Shown: in pieces, positions 42,486 to 52,491 of the stretch | Layout: each line of letters begins with the position of its first letter | How positions within the stretch are numbered: the first letter of the stretch is position 1 | From: Lachnospiraceae bacterium UBA4364 | GTDB taxonomy: Bacteria > Bacillota > Clostridia > Lachnospirales > Lachnospiraceae | Length of the DNA stretch: 64,000 nucleotides | Reading direction: 5' to 3' | Assembly (NCBI GenBank): GCA_002393955.1 | Contig: DGSK01000001.1 | Span: forward strand, 100,199 to 164,198 | Translations under genes and position numbers: made by a program | Notes under the pieces: generated by a model | The model's database searches: none | What the model saw: only the letters and a program-made list of their open reading frames with translations | Told to the model about the DNA's origin: nothing

Positions 42486-44495
42486 TCAGCTCACGATACG
42501 CTTAAATTTCTTCTCAAGTTCTGTTCGGCTTAAGGAAAACATGGTCGGTCTCCCGTGTGGACAATGGTAAGGATTCTCAAGGGTGAGAAGCTCGTCCAGT
42601 ATCTTGTCCATCTCTTCACGGCTTATCATATCTCCGCCTTTTACGGCAGATTTGCAGGCAACTGAAGCCATGATCTTATTTATGATATCAGGTGTTTCGC
42701 GCACCCCCCGCAGACACAGGTCATTAAGTATTTCCATAAAGAAAGTCTTTGCATCTTTTCTGTACAGTTCCAAAGGTACGGTATTAAGAGAATAATCCAT
42801 TCCACCGAAACTGTTTACTTCAAAGCCGAGCTCATCAAAATATCCTTTGAACCTTTCAAGGACTTCTCTTTCTTCGCCGGAAAGATTCACAATGATAGGA
42901 GGGTTTAGCTGCTGTTTATATATTTCACGCTCTTTGTATTTCTTTATAAGCCGTTCATAATTTACCTTTTCATGAGCTGCATGCTGGTCCGCAAAATAAA
43001 GCTTTCCGTCATAGGTAAACATCCAGTATGTATTGAAAGCAGGACCTATGAGTTCATAACGCTTCCTTGCATTAGCGGATATCACCCGCTCCTTTGGCAG
43101 TATCTCAAGCTGGACAGCATTGTTGTAAACCGGATTCTTATCCTCTGTGGTTTTGTTTATGTTGTCATTATCTGAGTCTGCCACTGTTTTTTTATCATTC
43201 TTGACAGCAGCTCTTTCTTTGCTGAAATCCTGCAGCACCACATCTTCATCGTCTGAAAAATCAACAGTAAAAATATCCCTGTTGTCCTTTGTAAGCTCAG
43301 GTGAAGAGTCATTATCATTCTGCTCAATGTATTCCGTAATTTCGGAAGTGCTTTCCGTCTGGCTCGTTCCAATATCTGTGGCTGTTTCGGAAAAAATCTT
43401 GTCTTTAAATTCATTCCTTCTGCCTGTCTCGTAAGGTTCCGGGGCTTCAGTAACCACCGGTGTGTACAGTTTTCTGTCGTGGTCTATCTCTGCTTCAGGG
43501 ATCATTTCATGGGCGTGGAGCGCATCTGCCACAGCCTTTGCTATATGCTCATACATCCCCTCCCGGTCTTTAAAGCGCACGTCCATTTTGCCCGGGTGCA
43601 CATTTACATCCACATCACCTGCAGGCATACCTATGTGCAGGACGCAGAAAGGGAACTTATGCTGCATGGTATAGCCCTTATAGCCATCCTCAAGACCTCT
43701 GGCCACGATATCATTTTTGATATACCGGTTATTAAGAAAATAGTTTTCGAAATTCCTGTTGGGCCTATTGACTGCAGGGGTTCCGAGATATCCGTCTATC
43801 ACGATACCGTCACATTCATAATCTATGGCAACTGTCTCTTTAGCCATATCCCTGCCGTAAATGCGGTATATTACGTTCTGCAGGTCGCCGGAACCGGAAG
43901 TGTAAAAAACATTCCGTCCGTTTGAAACCAGTTTAAAAGAGATGTCAGGCCTTGAAAGCGCCAGATGCTCCATAAGCTCGGTTATAACATTTCCTTCAGT
44001 GGTGGCTGACTTTAAAAACTTTCTTCTGACGGGTATATTATAAAAAAGATGCGCAGCAATGATCGTAGTTCCTCCCGGAGCACCGACTTCGGTAACCTGT
44101 CCTGCATTACCGCCGTCTACTTCCAGCCTGTATCCCATCAGTGATTCTTTCTGCCTGGTTATCATTGTGACCTTGCTTACGGAAGCAATGCTGGCAAGAG
44201 CCTCCCCCCTGAACCCCATAGATGCTACGTTTCTAAGGTCTTCAATACTGCGTATTTTGCTGGTGGCATGCCTTAAGAAAGCAGTCTCCATGTCTTCCTT
44301 CGCAATACCGCAGCCGTTATCCGTAACCCTGATAAACTCTATCCCTCCGTTTTTTATCTCAACGGTAATGGCATCCGCCCCGGCGTCTATGGCATTTTCC
44401 GTAAGCTCCTTTACAACGCTTGCAGGGCGCTCAACCACTTCTCCTGCGGCAATCTGATCTATGGTATTGTTATCAAGTACCTGTATCTTTCCCAT
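42486..44495 (-). CDS. mutL: DNA mismatch repair protein MutL
   Basis: 669 residues. GHKL ATPase N-terminus (NAIDAGADA, VTDNGCGIAKEDM, GFRGEALASIASV), a long acidic linker (about 345-470), and the C-terminal dimerisation/endonuclease domain with DQHAAHEKVNYE (the DQHA metal-site motif) and CPHGRPT. The DQHA motif implies nicking activity, as in other Gram-positives. Confidence 0.96.
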   Translation of the reverse strand: MGKIQVLDNNTIDQIAAGEVVERPASVVKELTENAIDAGADAITVEIKNGGIEFIRVTDNGCGIAKEDMETAFLRHATSKIRSIEDLRNVASMGFRGEALASIASVSKVTMITRQKESLMGYRLEVDGGNAGQVTEVGAPGGTTIIAAHLFYNIPVRRKFLKSATTEGNVITELMEHLALSRPDISFKLVSNGRNVFYTSGSGDLQNVIYRIYGRDMAKETVAIDYECDGIVIDGYLGTPAVNRPNRNFENYFLNNRYIKNDIVARGLEDGYKGYTMQHKFPFCVLHIGMPAGDVDVNVHPGKMDVRFKDREGMYEHIAKAVADALHAHEMIPEAEIDHDRKLYTPVVTEAPEPYETGRRNEFKDKIFSETATDIGTSQTESTSEITEYIEQNDNDSSPELTKDNRDIFTVDFSDDEDVVLQDFSKERAAVKNDKKTVADSDNDNINKTTEDKNPVYNNAVQLEILPKERVISANARKRYELIGPAFNTYWMFTYDGKLYFADQHAAHEKVNYERLIKKYKEREIYKQQLNPPIIVNLSGEEREVLERFKGYFDELGFEVNSFGGMDYSLNTVPLELYRKDAKTFFMEILNDLCLRGVRETPDIINKIMASVACKSAVKGGDMISREEMDKILDELLTLENPYHCPHGRPTMFSLSRTELEKKFKRIVS

Positions 44496-44554
44496 TGTAT
44501 ATAGATTCCTGTTTTATCTTTTCCGCTAATGCAAGCCCTTTTGCTTACCGAAAC

Positions 44555-45886
44555 TCAGCTAAAAGAAACCAGCCCCCGCTCCTTAAGGTACTGCACGGTC
44601 TTTAACATTCCGAACGCACCATGGGGAAAAGTAAGTCCCCCCTGGAAATATACGGTATACGGCTCACGAAGAGGCCCGTCTGCCGAAAGCTCTATGCTTG
44701 ATCCTGACACAAAAGCGCCGGCTGCCATAATGACCGGCTCCTTATATCCCGGCATATCCCAGGGCTCGGGCTTTACGAATGAATCTACAGGCGATGCTGC
44801 CTGCACGCCTTCACAGAAAGCACAGAGTTTTTCGGGGGATTTGAGTTCTATTGCCTGTATGATATCGAAACGGTCTTCTCTGCTGTCAGGCCTTACCACA
44901 AAGCATTCTTCATTTCCGTCAGCTCCTCTGAATTTAAGCCTTTCATACATGGCAGCAGCAAATACTGATGTCTTAAGCGCAGATGCGGTAACCGTTGGTG
45001 CAAGGAAGAGTCCCTGATAAAATGAAGGCAGTGTAGTAAGGGATGCCCCCACTTCCTTTCCTAATCCCGGTGATGTAAGTCTGTATGCAGCATTTTCAAT
45101 ATATTCCTTTTTTCCCACAAGATATCCGCCGCATGGACACAGTCCGCCGCCGGGATTCTTTATAAGCGAGCCGACGCACAGATCTGCACCATAGTCTGTT
45201 GGTTCATCTTCGCATACAAATTCACCGTAGCAGTTATCCACCATTATTACAAGGTCATTCTTTATGCTGCGAAGAAATGCTATGAGCTCACCTATTTTCT
45301 TCGGAGACAATGTAGGTCTTGATGAATACCCCCTCGACCTCTGTATTGTCACCATGTGTGTCTTTTCACTGACAGCATTCCGGATTCCTTCAAAATCAAA
45401 GCTTCCGTCTGCAAGGAGATCCACCTGGCGGTATACCACACCATATTCACGCAGGGAGCCGCTTTTGTGTGCGCTGTCTCCTTCTTCATCTATCCCGATC
45501 ACGGATGTGAGTGTATCATACGGTCTTCCCACAGGGCTTAAAAGTTCGTCACCCGGCCGCAGGTTGCTCATAAGTGCAAGTGCCAGTGCGTGGGTCCCGC
45601 AGGTTATCTGGGGCCTTACCAGAGCATCTTCAGTATGAAAAATATCAGCATAGACTTTTTCAAGGGTTTCACGGCCTATATCATTGTAGCCATATCCCGT
45701 AGTCCCCAAAAGACAGGCTTCGCTGACATTGTTCTTCTGCAGGGCATCCAGAACTTTAAGCTGGTTTAATTCAGCCATATCGTCGATTTCTTCGAATCTT
45801 TTTTCAAGGCTTTTTCTTATTTCTTCGCCGAAATTAAAAGTCTCTTCATCAATTCCCAATTCTTTATGTATATTACTGTATTTCAT
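44555..45886 (-). CDS. Methionine gamma-lyase family PLP enzyme (former aluminium-resistance family)
   Basis: 443 residues. PLP fold: CGTHALALALMSNLRPGDELL, VDNCYGEFVCEDEPTDYGAD, and SLIKNPGGGLCPCGGY with the PLP lysine. The family is a set of cystathionine-type lyases with uncertain substrate; the name methionine gamma-lyase is by similarity only. It lies between mutS and mutL, a usual place in Lachnospiraceae. Confidence 0.88.
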   Translation of the reverse strand: MKYSNIHKELGIDEETFNFGEEIRKSLEKRFEEIDDMAELNQLKVLDALQKNNVSEACLLGTTGYGYNDIGRETLEKVYADIFHTEDALVRPQITCGTHALALALMSNLRPGDELLSPVGRPYDTLTSVIGIDEEGDSAHKSGSLREYGVVYRQVDLLADGSFDFEGIRNAVSEKTHMVTIQRSRGYSSRPTLSPKKIGELIAFLRSIKNDLVIMVDNCYGEFVCEDEPTDYGADLCVGSLIKNPGGGLCPCGGYLVGKKEYIENAAYRLTSPGLGKEVGASLTTLPSFYQGLFLAPTVTASALKTSVFAAAMYERLKFRGADGNEECFVVRPDSREDRFDIIQAIELKSPEKLCAFCEGVQAASPVDSFVKPEPWDMPGYKEPVIMAAGAFVSGSSIELSADGPLREPYTVYFQGGLTFPHGAFGMLKTVQYLKERGLVSFS

Positions 45887-46046
45887 ATTTTCTTTTTCCT
45901 TATTATTCTTATACTTTTCTGATATTTTTCAAAGTTTTACTCCGAATGATCCTGTCCCAAAACTTCCGAAGCAGCACCCGTAATTGCACCTAAACGGTCA
46001 CTATGCGATCTATCTGCATTTATCAATATATCCCTATAAGCACAAA

Positions 46047-48716
46047 TTAATACCGGTTTTTAAGCTTCCCCTGAAGTCTGTAAAGCGTATTCAATGCATC
46101 CAGTGGTGTAAGCTCAGAAATATTAAGTCCCTTTATCTCATCCAGCACATCCTCGTCAGACACTGTATCCATAAAGCTAAGCTGACCTTTATCCACATCA
46201 TCCAGCGCTTTCATGGTATTCTTTTTTGACAGGTCTGCCGGTGCTATGGCAGACAGGCTTTCCGTAATATCATTGTTCAGGAGCTGTGCCACGATATCCG
46301 TTGCACGGTTTATAACCGATTCAGGGAGGCCTGCAAGTTTGGCCACCTGTATACCGTAACTCTTGTCTGCACCGCCTTTTATTATCTTCCTTAAAAAGAC
46401 AATATCATCTCCCTGTTCCCTGACCGCTATGCAGTAATTACTTACGTTATCCATTTTGCCTTCAAGCTCTGTAAGCTCATGGTAATGTGTTGCAAAAAGC
46501 GTCTTTGCACCTATCAGCTTTTTGGAACTGATGTATTCTATTACTGCCCAGGCTATTGCAAGTCCGTCAAAGGTCGAAGTTCCTCTTCCGATCTCATCAA
46601 GTATCAGCAGTGAATCCGAAGTAGCGTTTTTAAGGATATTCGCCACTTCGTTCATTTCTATCATGAATGTTGACTGTCCGCTGGAAAGGTCATCGGAAGC
46701 TCCCACCCTTGTAAAAATCCTGTCCACAATGCAGAGATTTGCACTCGATGCCGGCACAAACGATCCAATCTGGAACATAAGTTCAATAAGAGCTACCTGT
46801 CTCATGTAAGTGGATTTGCCTGCCATATTCGGTCCGGTTATTATCTGAATGCACTGCTTCTTTTTATCAAGATATGTGTCATTTTCTATGAACTGCTCAT
46901 TCTTTATCATGTTTTCCACAACAGGGTGTCTGCCGCCTTTTATGTCTATGATACCCTTGCGGTTTATTGCGGGACGCACATAATGGTTAAGCTCTGCCAC
47001 CAGTGCCAGTGAGCAGAAAACATCAAGCCTTGCTACAGCTTTTGCAGTCTTCTGTATACGATCTGTATTCTGTTCGATCCGGTCACGGAGTGCGCAGAAA
47101 ATATCATATTCCAGCACCTGAAGCTTTTCTTCGGCATTGAGTATACTGTCCTCAAGCTCTTTTAATTTCGGCGTGACAAATCGCTCTGCATTGGCAAGAG
47201 TCTGCTTTCGCATATAATCTTCAGGCACCAGATCCTTATAGGAATTGGTTACCTCAAGGTAGTAACCGAACACTTTGTTATATTTAATACGCAGGTTCTT
47301 TATCCCCGTGCGTTCCTTTTCCTCTGCCTCAAGCCCCGCCAGAAGCTGTTTTGCATTTGAAGAAATATATCGCAGTTTATCCACATCTTCATTAAAGCCG
47401 TCTTTTATGATGCCGCCTTCGCGGATAGTTATGGGCGGTTCTTCCATGATACAGCTCTCGATAGCAGATGTTATATCCTCCAGAGCATCAAGACCCTCGT
47501 TAAGTTCTTTAAGTGCATCAGAAGAGGATGCGCTTAAAAGCTTCTTGATTGCAGGCAAAACTGTTAGCGACCCCTTAAGGGCAAGCATATCCCTGGGATT
47601 GGCCGAATGATAGCACACCCTGGCCATAAGTCTCTCAAGATCGTAGACGGCATTAAGGTATTCCCTGAGCTCATCCCTGTCCATGCTGTTGTTCAAAAGC
47701 TCCTCACATCCATCCTGACGCTTTACAATCTCTTCTTCATCCGTAAGGGGCTGCTCGATATCGCATCTGAGCATTCTTGCCCCCATTGCAGTCCGGGTTT
47801 TGTCAAGTACCCAGAAAAGTGTCCCTCTTTTCTGCTTTTCCCGCATAGTCTCACACAATTCCAGATTCCTGCGGCTGGCAGAATCAAGAAGCATGTATTT
47901 ACCGCCGGAATACGGCTCTATGCGTGAAATATTGGATAATTCAGTCTTCTGCGTCTCATACAGGTACTGCATGAGAGCACCTGCGGCAACGATCCCCACC
48001 GGAAAATCCGAGATTCCGAGAGCAACAAGCGAGGTTACTTTAAAATGTTTTTTTAATATCTTTTCACAGTCTGTTATATCAAAATACCAGGTACCGATAG
48101 CTGAAACGGCTGTCTTTGATGTTTCCCTTAAACTTTCAAGCCAGGGATTCGAGATAAGCGCTGCCTCATTGCATATTATCTCGCTGGGAGCGTGCCCGGC
48201 GATGTCATCTTTTAATTTGACTGATGTATCCAGTTCAGTAAGGAAGAAATCGCCGGTAGAAACATCCGCATATGCGATACCGATCTTATTCTGCATATCA
48301 ACAATGCACATCAGGTAATTGTTCCGGGATTCTTCAAGATTTCTTTCACTTATATTCGTTCCGGGCGTCACCACCCTGATCACTTCACGCTTTACCAGAC
48401 CTTTTGCAAGCTTCGGATCCTCCACCTGTTCGCCTATGGCCACTTTATAGCCGTTTTCTATAAGCTTATCCAGATATATGTCTACGGCATGAAAAGGCAC
48501 ACCGCACATCGGAGCCCTTTCCTCAAGACCGCAGTTTTTCCCTGTAAGGGTCAGATCCAGCACGCTGGAAGCGGTGACAGCATCATCGAAAAACATCTCA
48601 TAAAAGTCGCCAAGCCTGTAAAAAAGGATACAGTCCATGTACCCTTTCTTTGTATCAAGATACTGCTGCATCATTGGCGTGACGCTATTATAGTCTACAT
48701 CATTATATGTCAGCAT
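46047..48716 (-). CDS. mutS: DNA mismatch repair protein MutS
   Basis: 889 residues. Mismatch-reading domain near the start (MMQQYLDTKKGYMDCILFYR with F-Y-E: LGDFYEMF), connector, lever and clamp, then ATPase: GPNMAGKSTYMRQ (Walker A), STFMIEMNE, LDEIGRGTSTFDG (Walker B) and THYHELTEL. The C-terminal ~90 residues are polar, ending in a dimer-type helix. It recognises mismatches and works with MutL. Confidence 0.97.
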   Translation of the reverse strand: MLTYNDVDYNSVTPMMQQYLDTKKGYMDCILFYRLGDFYEMFFDDAVTASSVLDLTLTGKNCGLEERAPMCGVPFHAVDIYLDKLIENGYKVAIGEQVEDPKLAKGLVKREVIRVVTPGTNISERNLEESRNNYLMCIVDMQNKIGIAYADVSTGDFFLTELDTSVKLKDDIAGHAPSEIICNEAALISNPWLESLRETSKTAVSAIGTWYFDITDCEKILKKHFKVTSLVALGISDFPVGIVAAGALMQYLYETQKTELSNISRIEPYSGGKYMLLDSASRRNLELCETMREKQKRGTLFWVLDKTRTAMGARMLRCDIEQPLTDEEEIVKRQDGCEELLNNSMDRDELREYLNAVYDLERLMARVCYHSANPRDMLALKGSLTVLPAIKKLLSASSSDALKELNEGLDALEDITSAIESCIMEEPPITIREGGIIKDGFNEDVDKLRYISSNAKQLLAGLEAEEKERTGIKNLRIKYNKVFGYYLEVTNSYKDLVPEDYMRKQTLANAERFVTPKLKELEDSILNAEEKLQVLEYDIFCALRDRIEQNTDRIQKTAKAVARLDVFCSLALVAELNHYVRPAINRKGIIDIKGGRHPVVENMIKNEQFIENDTYLDKKKQCIQIITGPNMAGKSTYMRQVALIELMFQIGSFVPASSANLCIVDRIFTRVGASDDLSSGQSTFMIEMNEVANILKNATSDSLLILDEIGRGTSTFDGLAIAWAVIEYISSKKLIGAKTLFATHYHELTELEGKMDNVSNYCIAVREQGDDIVFLRKIIKGGADKSYGIQVAKLAGLPESVINRATDIVAQLLNNDITESLSAIAPADLSKKNTMKALDDVDKGQLSFMDTVSDEDVLDEIKGLNISELTPLDALNTLYRLQGKLKNRY

Positions 48717-48755
48717 TTTTCCTCTTTCTTTATCAGTTATTCAAATTATAATCCT

Positions 48756-50270
48756 CTAAATGATCTCGCCGTAAAAATAAAATCCCTTATTTTCAGTAAG
48801 CCTTACTTTTCGGTAGGTTCCTATCATCGATCTGTCTCCCGGAAAATGAACAAGATAATTATTTGAAAGCCGTCCGGTTACAAGTTTTGGATCATGGTCA
48901 TTTATTTCTTCCACCAGAGCAATACCTTCCGTACCGGTAAGCATTTTCGTTGCGTTCCTTGCACATTCTTGCACATTTTTAAGCACTTCATTGAAGCACT
49001 CTGTAATCTCCTCAGGCTTCATGGTCATATCCATTTTGGCAGCAGGAGTGCCGGTCCTCGGGGAATAAATAAAAGTAAAAGCATTGTCATATCCCACTTC
49101 TTTTACAAGTTTTGCTGTCTGCATCGCATCTTCCCTTGTCTCCGTAGGAAAACCGACTATCAGGTCTGTCGTGATGGCAAGATCCGGCATTGCTCTGCGA
49201 AGTTTTTCTATTAAGACCATATAATCGGCCACTGTATATTTCCGGTTCATAGCCTTTAATACCGCATCAGATCCGGACTGTATGGGAAGATGGAGATGGC
49301 GGGCAATTTTTTCAGATGTGGCCATCACATCTATCAGTTCATCCGAAAGATCCTTTGGGTGTGAAGTCATAAATCTGACTCTTTCTATTCCGTCAATCTT
49401 TTCTGCTTCGTGCAAAAGCTTAGGAAAACTTATCTCACCGTCTATCCCGTTACCATACGAATTAACATTCTGTCCAAGCAGCATTATCTCGGATACTCCG
49501 TCCGCGGCAAGCCTTCTGATCTCCTCTAAGATTTCAGTACTTCTCCGGCTTCTTTCACGCCCCCTCACATATGGAACTATGCAGTATGTGCAGAAATTAT
49601 CACAGCCAAACATAATGTTTACACCGGACTTAAAGGGGTATTTCCTGACAACAGGAAGCTCCTCTACAATTTCATCGCTTTTTGCCCATACATCCACAAC
49701 CATTTTATCCGACTCAAACATGCGGCACAAAAGTTCGGGGAACTTATAGAGATTATGAGTCCCGAAAATAAGATCCACAAAAGAGTAACTGCTGCGTATC
49801 TTATCTATGACTTCGGGCTCCTGCATCATACATCCGCATAATGCAATCTTTTTCATTGGAAAAGACTTTTTCATGGCATTAAGATGCCCAAGCCTTCCAA
49901 AGACACGCTGATTTGCATTGTCCCGGACTGTACAGGTGTTGTAGACTACCAGATCAGCAGACTCATCATCAGTGATCTCAAAACCGGCAGCAGCCAATAC
50001 ACCGATCATTTTCTCGGAATCCCTGGCATTCATCTGACAGCCAAACGTTACAACGCAGGCCGTTGCGGGATGTCCTGTCTGCCTTCCATAATCAAGCGCA
50101 AGCTCTCGAAGCCTGTCAGTCTCCTGTTTCTGCAAAAGAACCTCAGCCTCCACAGCCAGTTCTTCCGTGCATGTATACTTTGAATAATCCACATCACGGA
50201 AACTGAAAGCCGATGCCGCATCGCCTTTATTCTGCTTTATGTTACTATTATTTTCCAAAGCTTTCTCCAA
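48756..50270 (-). CDS. miaB: tRNA-2-methylthio-N6-dimethylallyladenosine synthase
   Basis: 504 residues: N-terminal MTTase domain with its three Cys (FGCQMNARDS, NTCTVRDNA, GCMM), radical-SAM cluster Cys in FGCDNFCTYCIVPYVRG, and C-terminal TRAM domain (LVTGRLSNNYLVHFPG). Adds the 2-methylthio group to tRNA A37 after MiaA. The N-terminal ~65 residues before the MTTase domain are an extension. Confidence 0.96.
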   Translation of the reverse strand: MEKALENNSNIKQNKGDAASAFSFRDVDYSKYTCTEELAVEAEVLLQKQETDRLRELALDYGRQTGHPATACVVTFGCQMNARDSEKMIGVLAAAGFEITDDESADLVVYNTCTVRDNANQRVFGRLGHLNAMKKSFPMKKIALCGCMMQEPEVIDKIRSSYSFVDLIFGTHNLYKFPELLCRMFESDKMVVDVWAKSDEIVEELPVVRKYPFKSGVNIMFGCDNFCTYCIVPYVRGRERSRRSTEILEEIRRLAADGVSEIMLLGQNVNSYGNGIDGEISFPKLLHEAEKIDGIERVRFMTSHPKDLSDELIDVMATSEKIARHLHLPIQSGSDAVLKAMNRKYTVADYMVLIEKLRRAMPDLAITTDLIVGFPTETREDAMQTAKLVKEVGYDNAFTFIYSPRTGTPAAKMDMTMKPEEITECFNEVLKNVQECARNATKMLTGTEGIALVEEINDHDPKLVTGRLSNNYLVHFPGDRSMIGTYRKVRLTENKGFYFYGEII

Positions 50271-50304
50271 TAAATCCGTACAACAAACCTTACACTTGTT
50301 ATCA

Positions 50305-51579
50305 TCACCCTCTGGTCTGCCCGTTGCCTTTTATCTTGTACTTGTATGATGTAAGTTCCTTAAGTCCCATAGGACCCCTGGCGTGGAGCTTCTGGGTGCT
50401 TATTCCTATCTCTGCACCAAAACCGAATTCAAAACCATCGGTAAAACGCGTAGATGCATTCCAATATACGCAGGCAGAATCGATCTCGTTTAAGAACTTT
50501 TCAGCAGCCTCAGTATCGGAAGTGATTATCGCATCGGAATGATGGGTGGAATGCTTATTTATATGTGCGATAGCTTCATCGATGTCATCAACAGTCTTTA
50601 CGGACATCTTAAGATCCAGATATTCAGTATAAAAATCTTCATCTGAAGCAGTTTCAGCATCTGCAAATGCTTTATTTGCCCTTTCGTCTCCGTAAAGGAT
50701 TACTTTCTTTTCACGGAGAGCCTTTGCCGCCTCCACATAAACACTGTCCAGAACATCCTTATGCACCACAAGGGACTCTGCGGTATTGCAGGTACCCAGA
50801 CGCTGTGTCTTGGCATTTACGATAAGCTTAACGGCCATATCCGTATCAGCAGCCTTATCAATATAGACATGGCAGTTTCCGGCACCGGTTTCTATTACCG
50901 GGATCTGACTGTTTTCCACTACGCTCTTTATCAGTCCCTTGGAGCCTCTCGGGATAAGTACATCAACATAGTCCTTCATCTGCATAAATCTGGTGGTTAC
51001 TGCTCTGTCAGTCGCTCTTATGAGCTCTATTGCAGATTCATTTATACCACATTCCTTAAGACCTGCCTTTATGATATCGCAGATTGCAGAATTGGAATTA
51101 ATCGCATCTGAACCACCCTTTAATACAACCGCGTTTCCGGTCTTGAATGTAAGGGCAAATGCATCAGCAGTTACATTAGGTCTGGATTCATATATTATTC
51201 CGATAACGCCAATGGGAACCCTGACTTTACATAGTTTCAGACCATTGGGACGATCGAACTCTTCAAGAACCTCACCTATGGGATCATCAAGTGCCGCAAC
51301 CTGTCTTAATCCTTCCGCAATATCCTCTATACGCTTTTCATTGAGGGTAAGGCGGTCCATAAGCGCTGCGCTTATACCCTTTTTTTCACCATATTCCAGA
51401 TCAAGAGCATTCTTCTCCATAAGAAGCTTTGAATTTGCCACAAGCTTATCGGCAATCAGGTTTAATGCTTTATTCTTCTCTTCTGTGCTGAGCTTCTGTA
51501 ATTCATATTTCGCTGCACATGCACCGGCACAAAGTGCGATAAGTTCTTCTTCCTGTTCTTTTGTAATGTTTTCTGCCAT
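50305..51579 (-). CDS. proA: Gamma-glutamyl phosphate reductase
   Basis: 424 residues. Reduces glutamyl-5-phosphate to the semialdehyde in proline synthesis. NAD-binding fold with VIYESRPNVTADAFA, VLKGGSDAINSN, the catalytic Cys in RLGTCNTAES and the EFGFGAEIGISTQKLHARGPM segment. The start at 51579 follows AGGAGGCGTGACT; the longer frame places that RBS inside the protein. Confidence 0.96.
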   Translation of the reverse strand: MAENITKEQEEELIALCAGACAAKYELQKLSTEEKNKALNLIADKLVANSKLLMEKNALDLEYGEKKGISAALMDRLTLNEKRIEDIAEGLRQVAALDDPIGEVLEEFDRPNGLKLCKVRVPIGVIGIIYESRPNVTADAFALTFKTGNAVVLKGGSDAINSNSAICDIIKAGLKECGINESAIELIRATDRAVTTRFMQMKDYVDVLIPRGSKGLIKSVVENSQIPVIETGAGNCHVYIDKAADTDMAVKLIVNAKTQRLGTCNTAESLVVHKDVLDSVYVEAAKALREKKVILYGDERANKAFADAETASDEDFYTEYLDLKMSVKTVDDIDEAIAHINKHSTHHSDAIITSDTEAAEKFLNEIDSACVYWNASTRFTDGFEFGFGAEIGISTQKLHARGPMGLKELTSYKYKIKGNGQTRG

Positions 51580-51630
51580 AGTCACGCCTCCTGTCATGGT
51601 GTACAATCATCTATTATTGTTCTATGATTT

Positions 51631-52260
51631 TTAATAAATACTGCATTCAGTTACCACTTTATTCATCCTGTGATCCTTTTCATCTGTCGGAATACTGTCA
51701 CAGAGCTGAACGCTAAAGCATATTCCTATACGGTATATTCCGGGATACCGGGATAAAAATCTGTCATAGTAACCGCCACCGTATCCAATCCTTTCACCGC
51801 TTTTAGTAAAACCAAGCCCCGGACAGATAATGACTGTGCCGGACAACTTGTCTGATACAGTCAACACTTTCTTCTCGATTTCGGTATTATCGCTTATATC
51901 AGTCATATCCGCTGTTTTTTCGGGAAATACGGTATCCCATGTACCTGCCGGCTCTCTTATTGCCTTGTAACCGGAGTGCAGGTCGTTTAGACGGGATACT
52001 TTAAAAAAACGCATTTTCTCTCCTGCAACTTTCGGATAATAAACTGACCTTCCTCTATTTATACAGGATAAAAAAATATCATCCGTGTGTACTTCCGATC
52101 CGTTATCCGCAAATAGCAGTACCCGTTCCGCATTCCTGTATTCAGAGATCTTATCAAGGTTCAATAGGATATTTTCAGAATAAGATTTACGCAAACTTTC
52201 AGGTATGGAATCCCGTATTCCTTTTAATTTTCTGCGTAAAGCCCTTTTTTCTTCCCTCAT
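51631..52260 (-). CDS. 5-formyltetrahydrofolate cyclo-ligase
   Basis: 209 residues. It turns 5-formyl-THF to 5,10-methenyl-THF with ATP, recovering folate; folD in the same window acts on that product. Marks: KRALRRKLK at the start and GLGFTKSGERIGYGGGYYDRFL. An insertion at about 125-140. It overlaps the DUF896 gene by 4 nt and lies inside the pro genes. Confidence 0.92.
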   Translation of the reverse strand: MREEKRALRRKLKGIRDSIPESLRKSYSENILLNLDKISEYRNAERVLLFADNGSEVHTDDIFLSCINRGRSVYYPKVAGEKMRFFKVSRLNDLHSGYKAIREPAGTWDTVFPEKTADMTDISDNTEIEKKVLTVSDKLSGTVIICPGLGFTKSGERIGYGGGYYDRFLSRYPGIYRIGICFSVQLCDSIPTDEKDHRMNKVVTECSIY

Positions 52261-52472
52261 TTTTTTGAGTATTTTTCACCCAGATTTGTGATAGAGCCGT
52301 CTTTTTCGACAATATCAATATTGTCCAGCTGGGCTTTCATATTCCTTTTTATGCTGTCTACATACTCCCGTCTGAGCCTTTGCTGCTCCTCCTTTTCTTC
52401 CGGAGTAAGTCCGACACCCTGGGATTTATGATAAAGTTCATTTATTCGCGCTATGCGCTCATCCATTGTCAT
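52257..52472 (-). CDS. DUF896 family (YnzC-like) small protein
   Basis: 71 residues; two N-terminal helices (ARINELYHKSQGVGLTPEEKEEQQRLRREYV) are the family signature, then a C-terminal polar segment. In B. subtilis the homologue YnzC is SOS-induced; the function is not settled. It is coupled (ATGA) to the cyclo-ligase gene. Confidence 0.93.
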   Translation of the reverse strand: MTMDERIARINELYHKSQGVGLTPEEKEEQQRLRREYVDSIKRNMKAQLDNIDIVEKDGSITNLGEKYSKK

Positions 52473-52491
52473 AATTTGTCCGCCTTATATA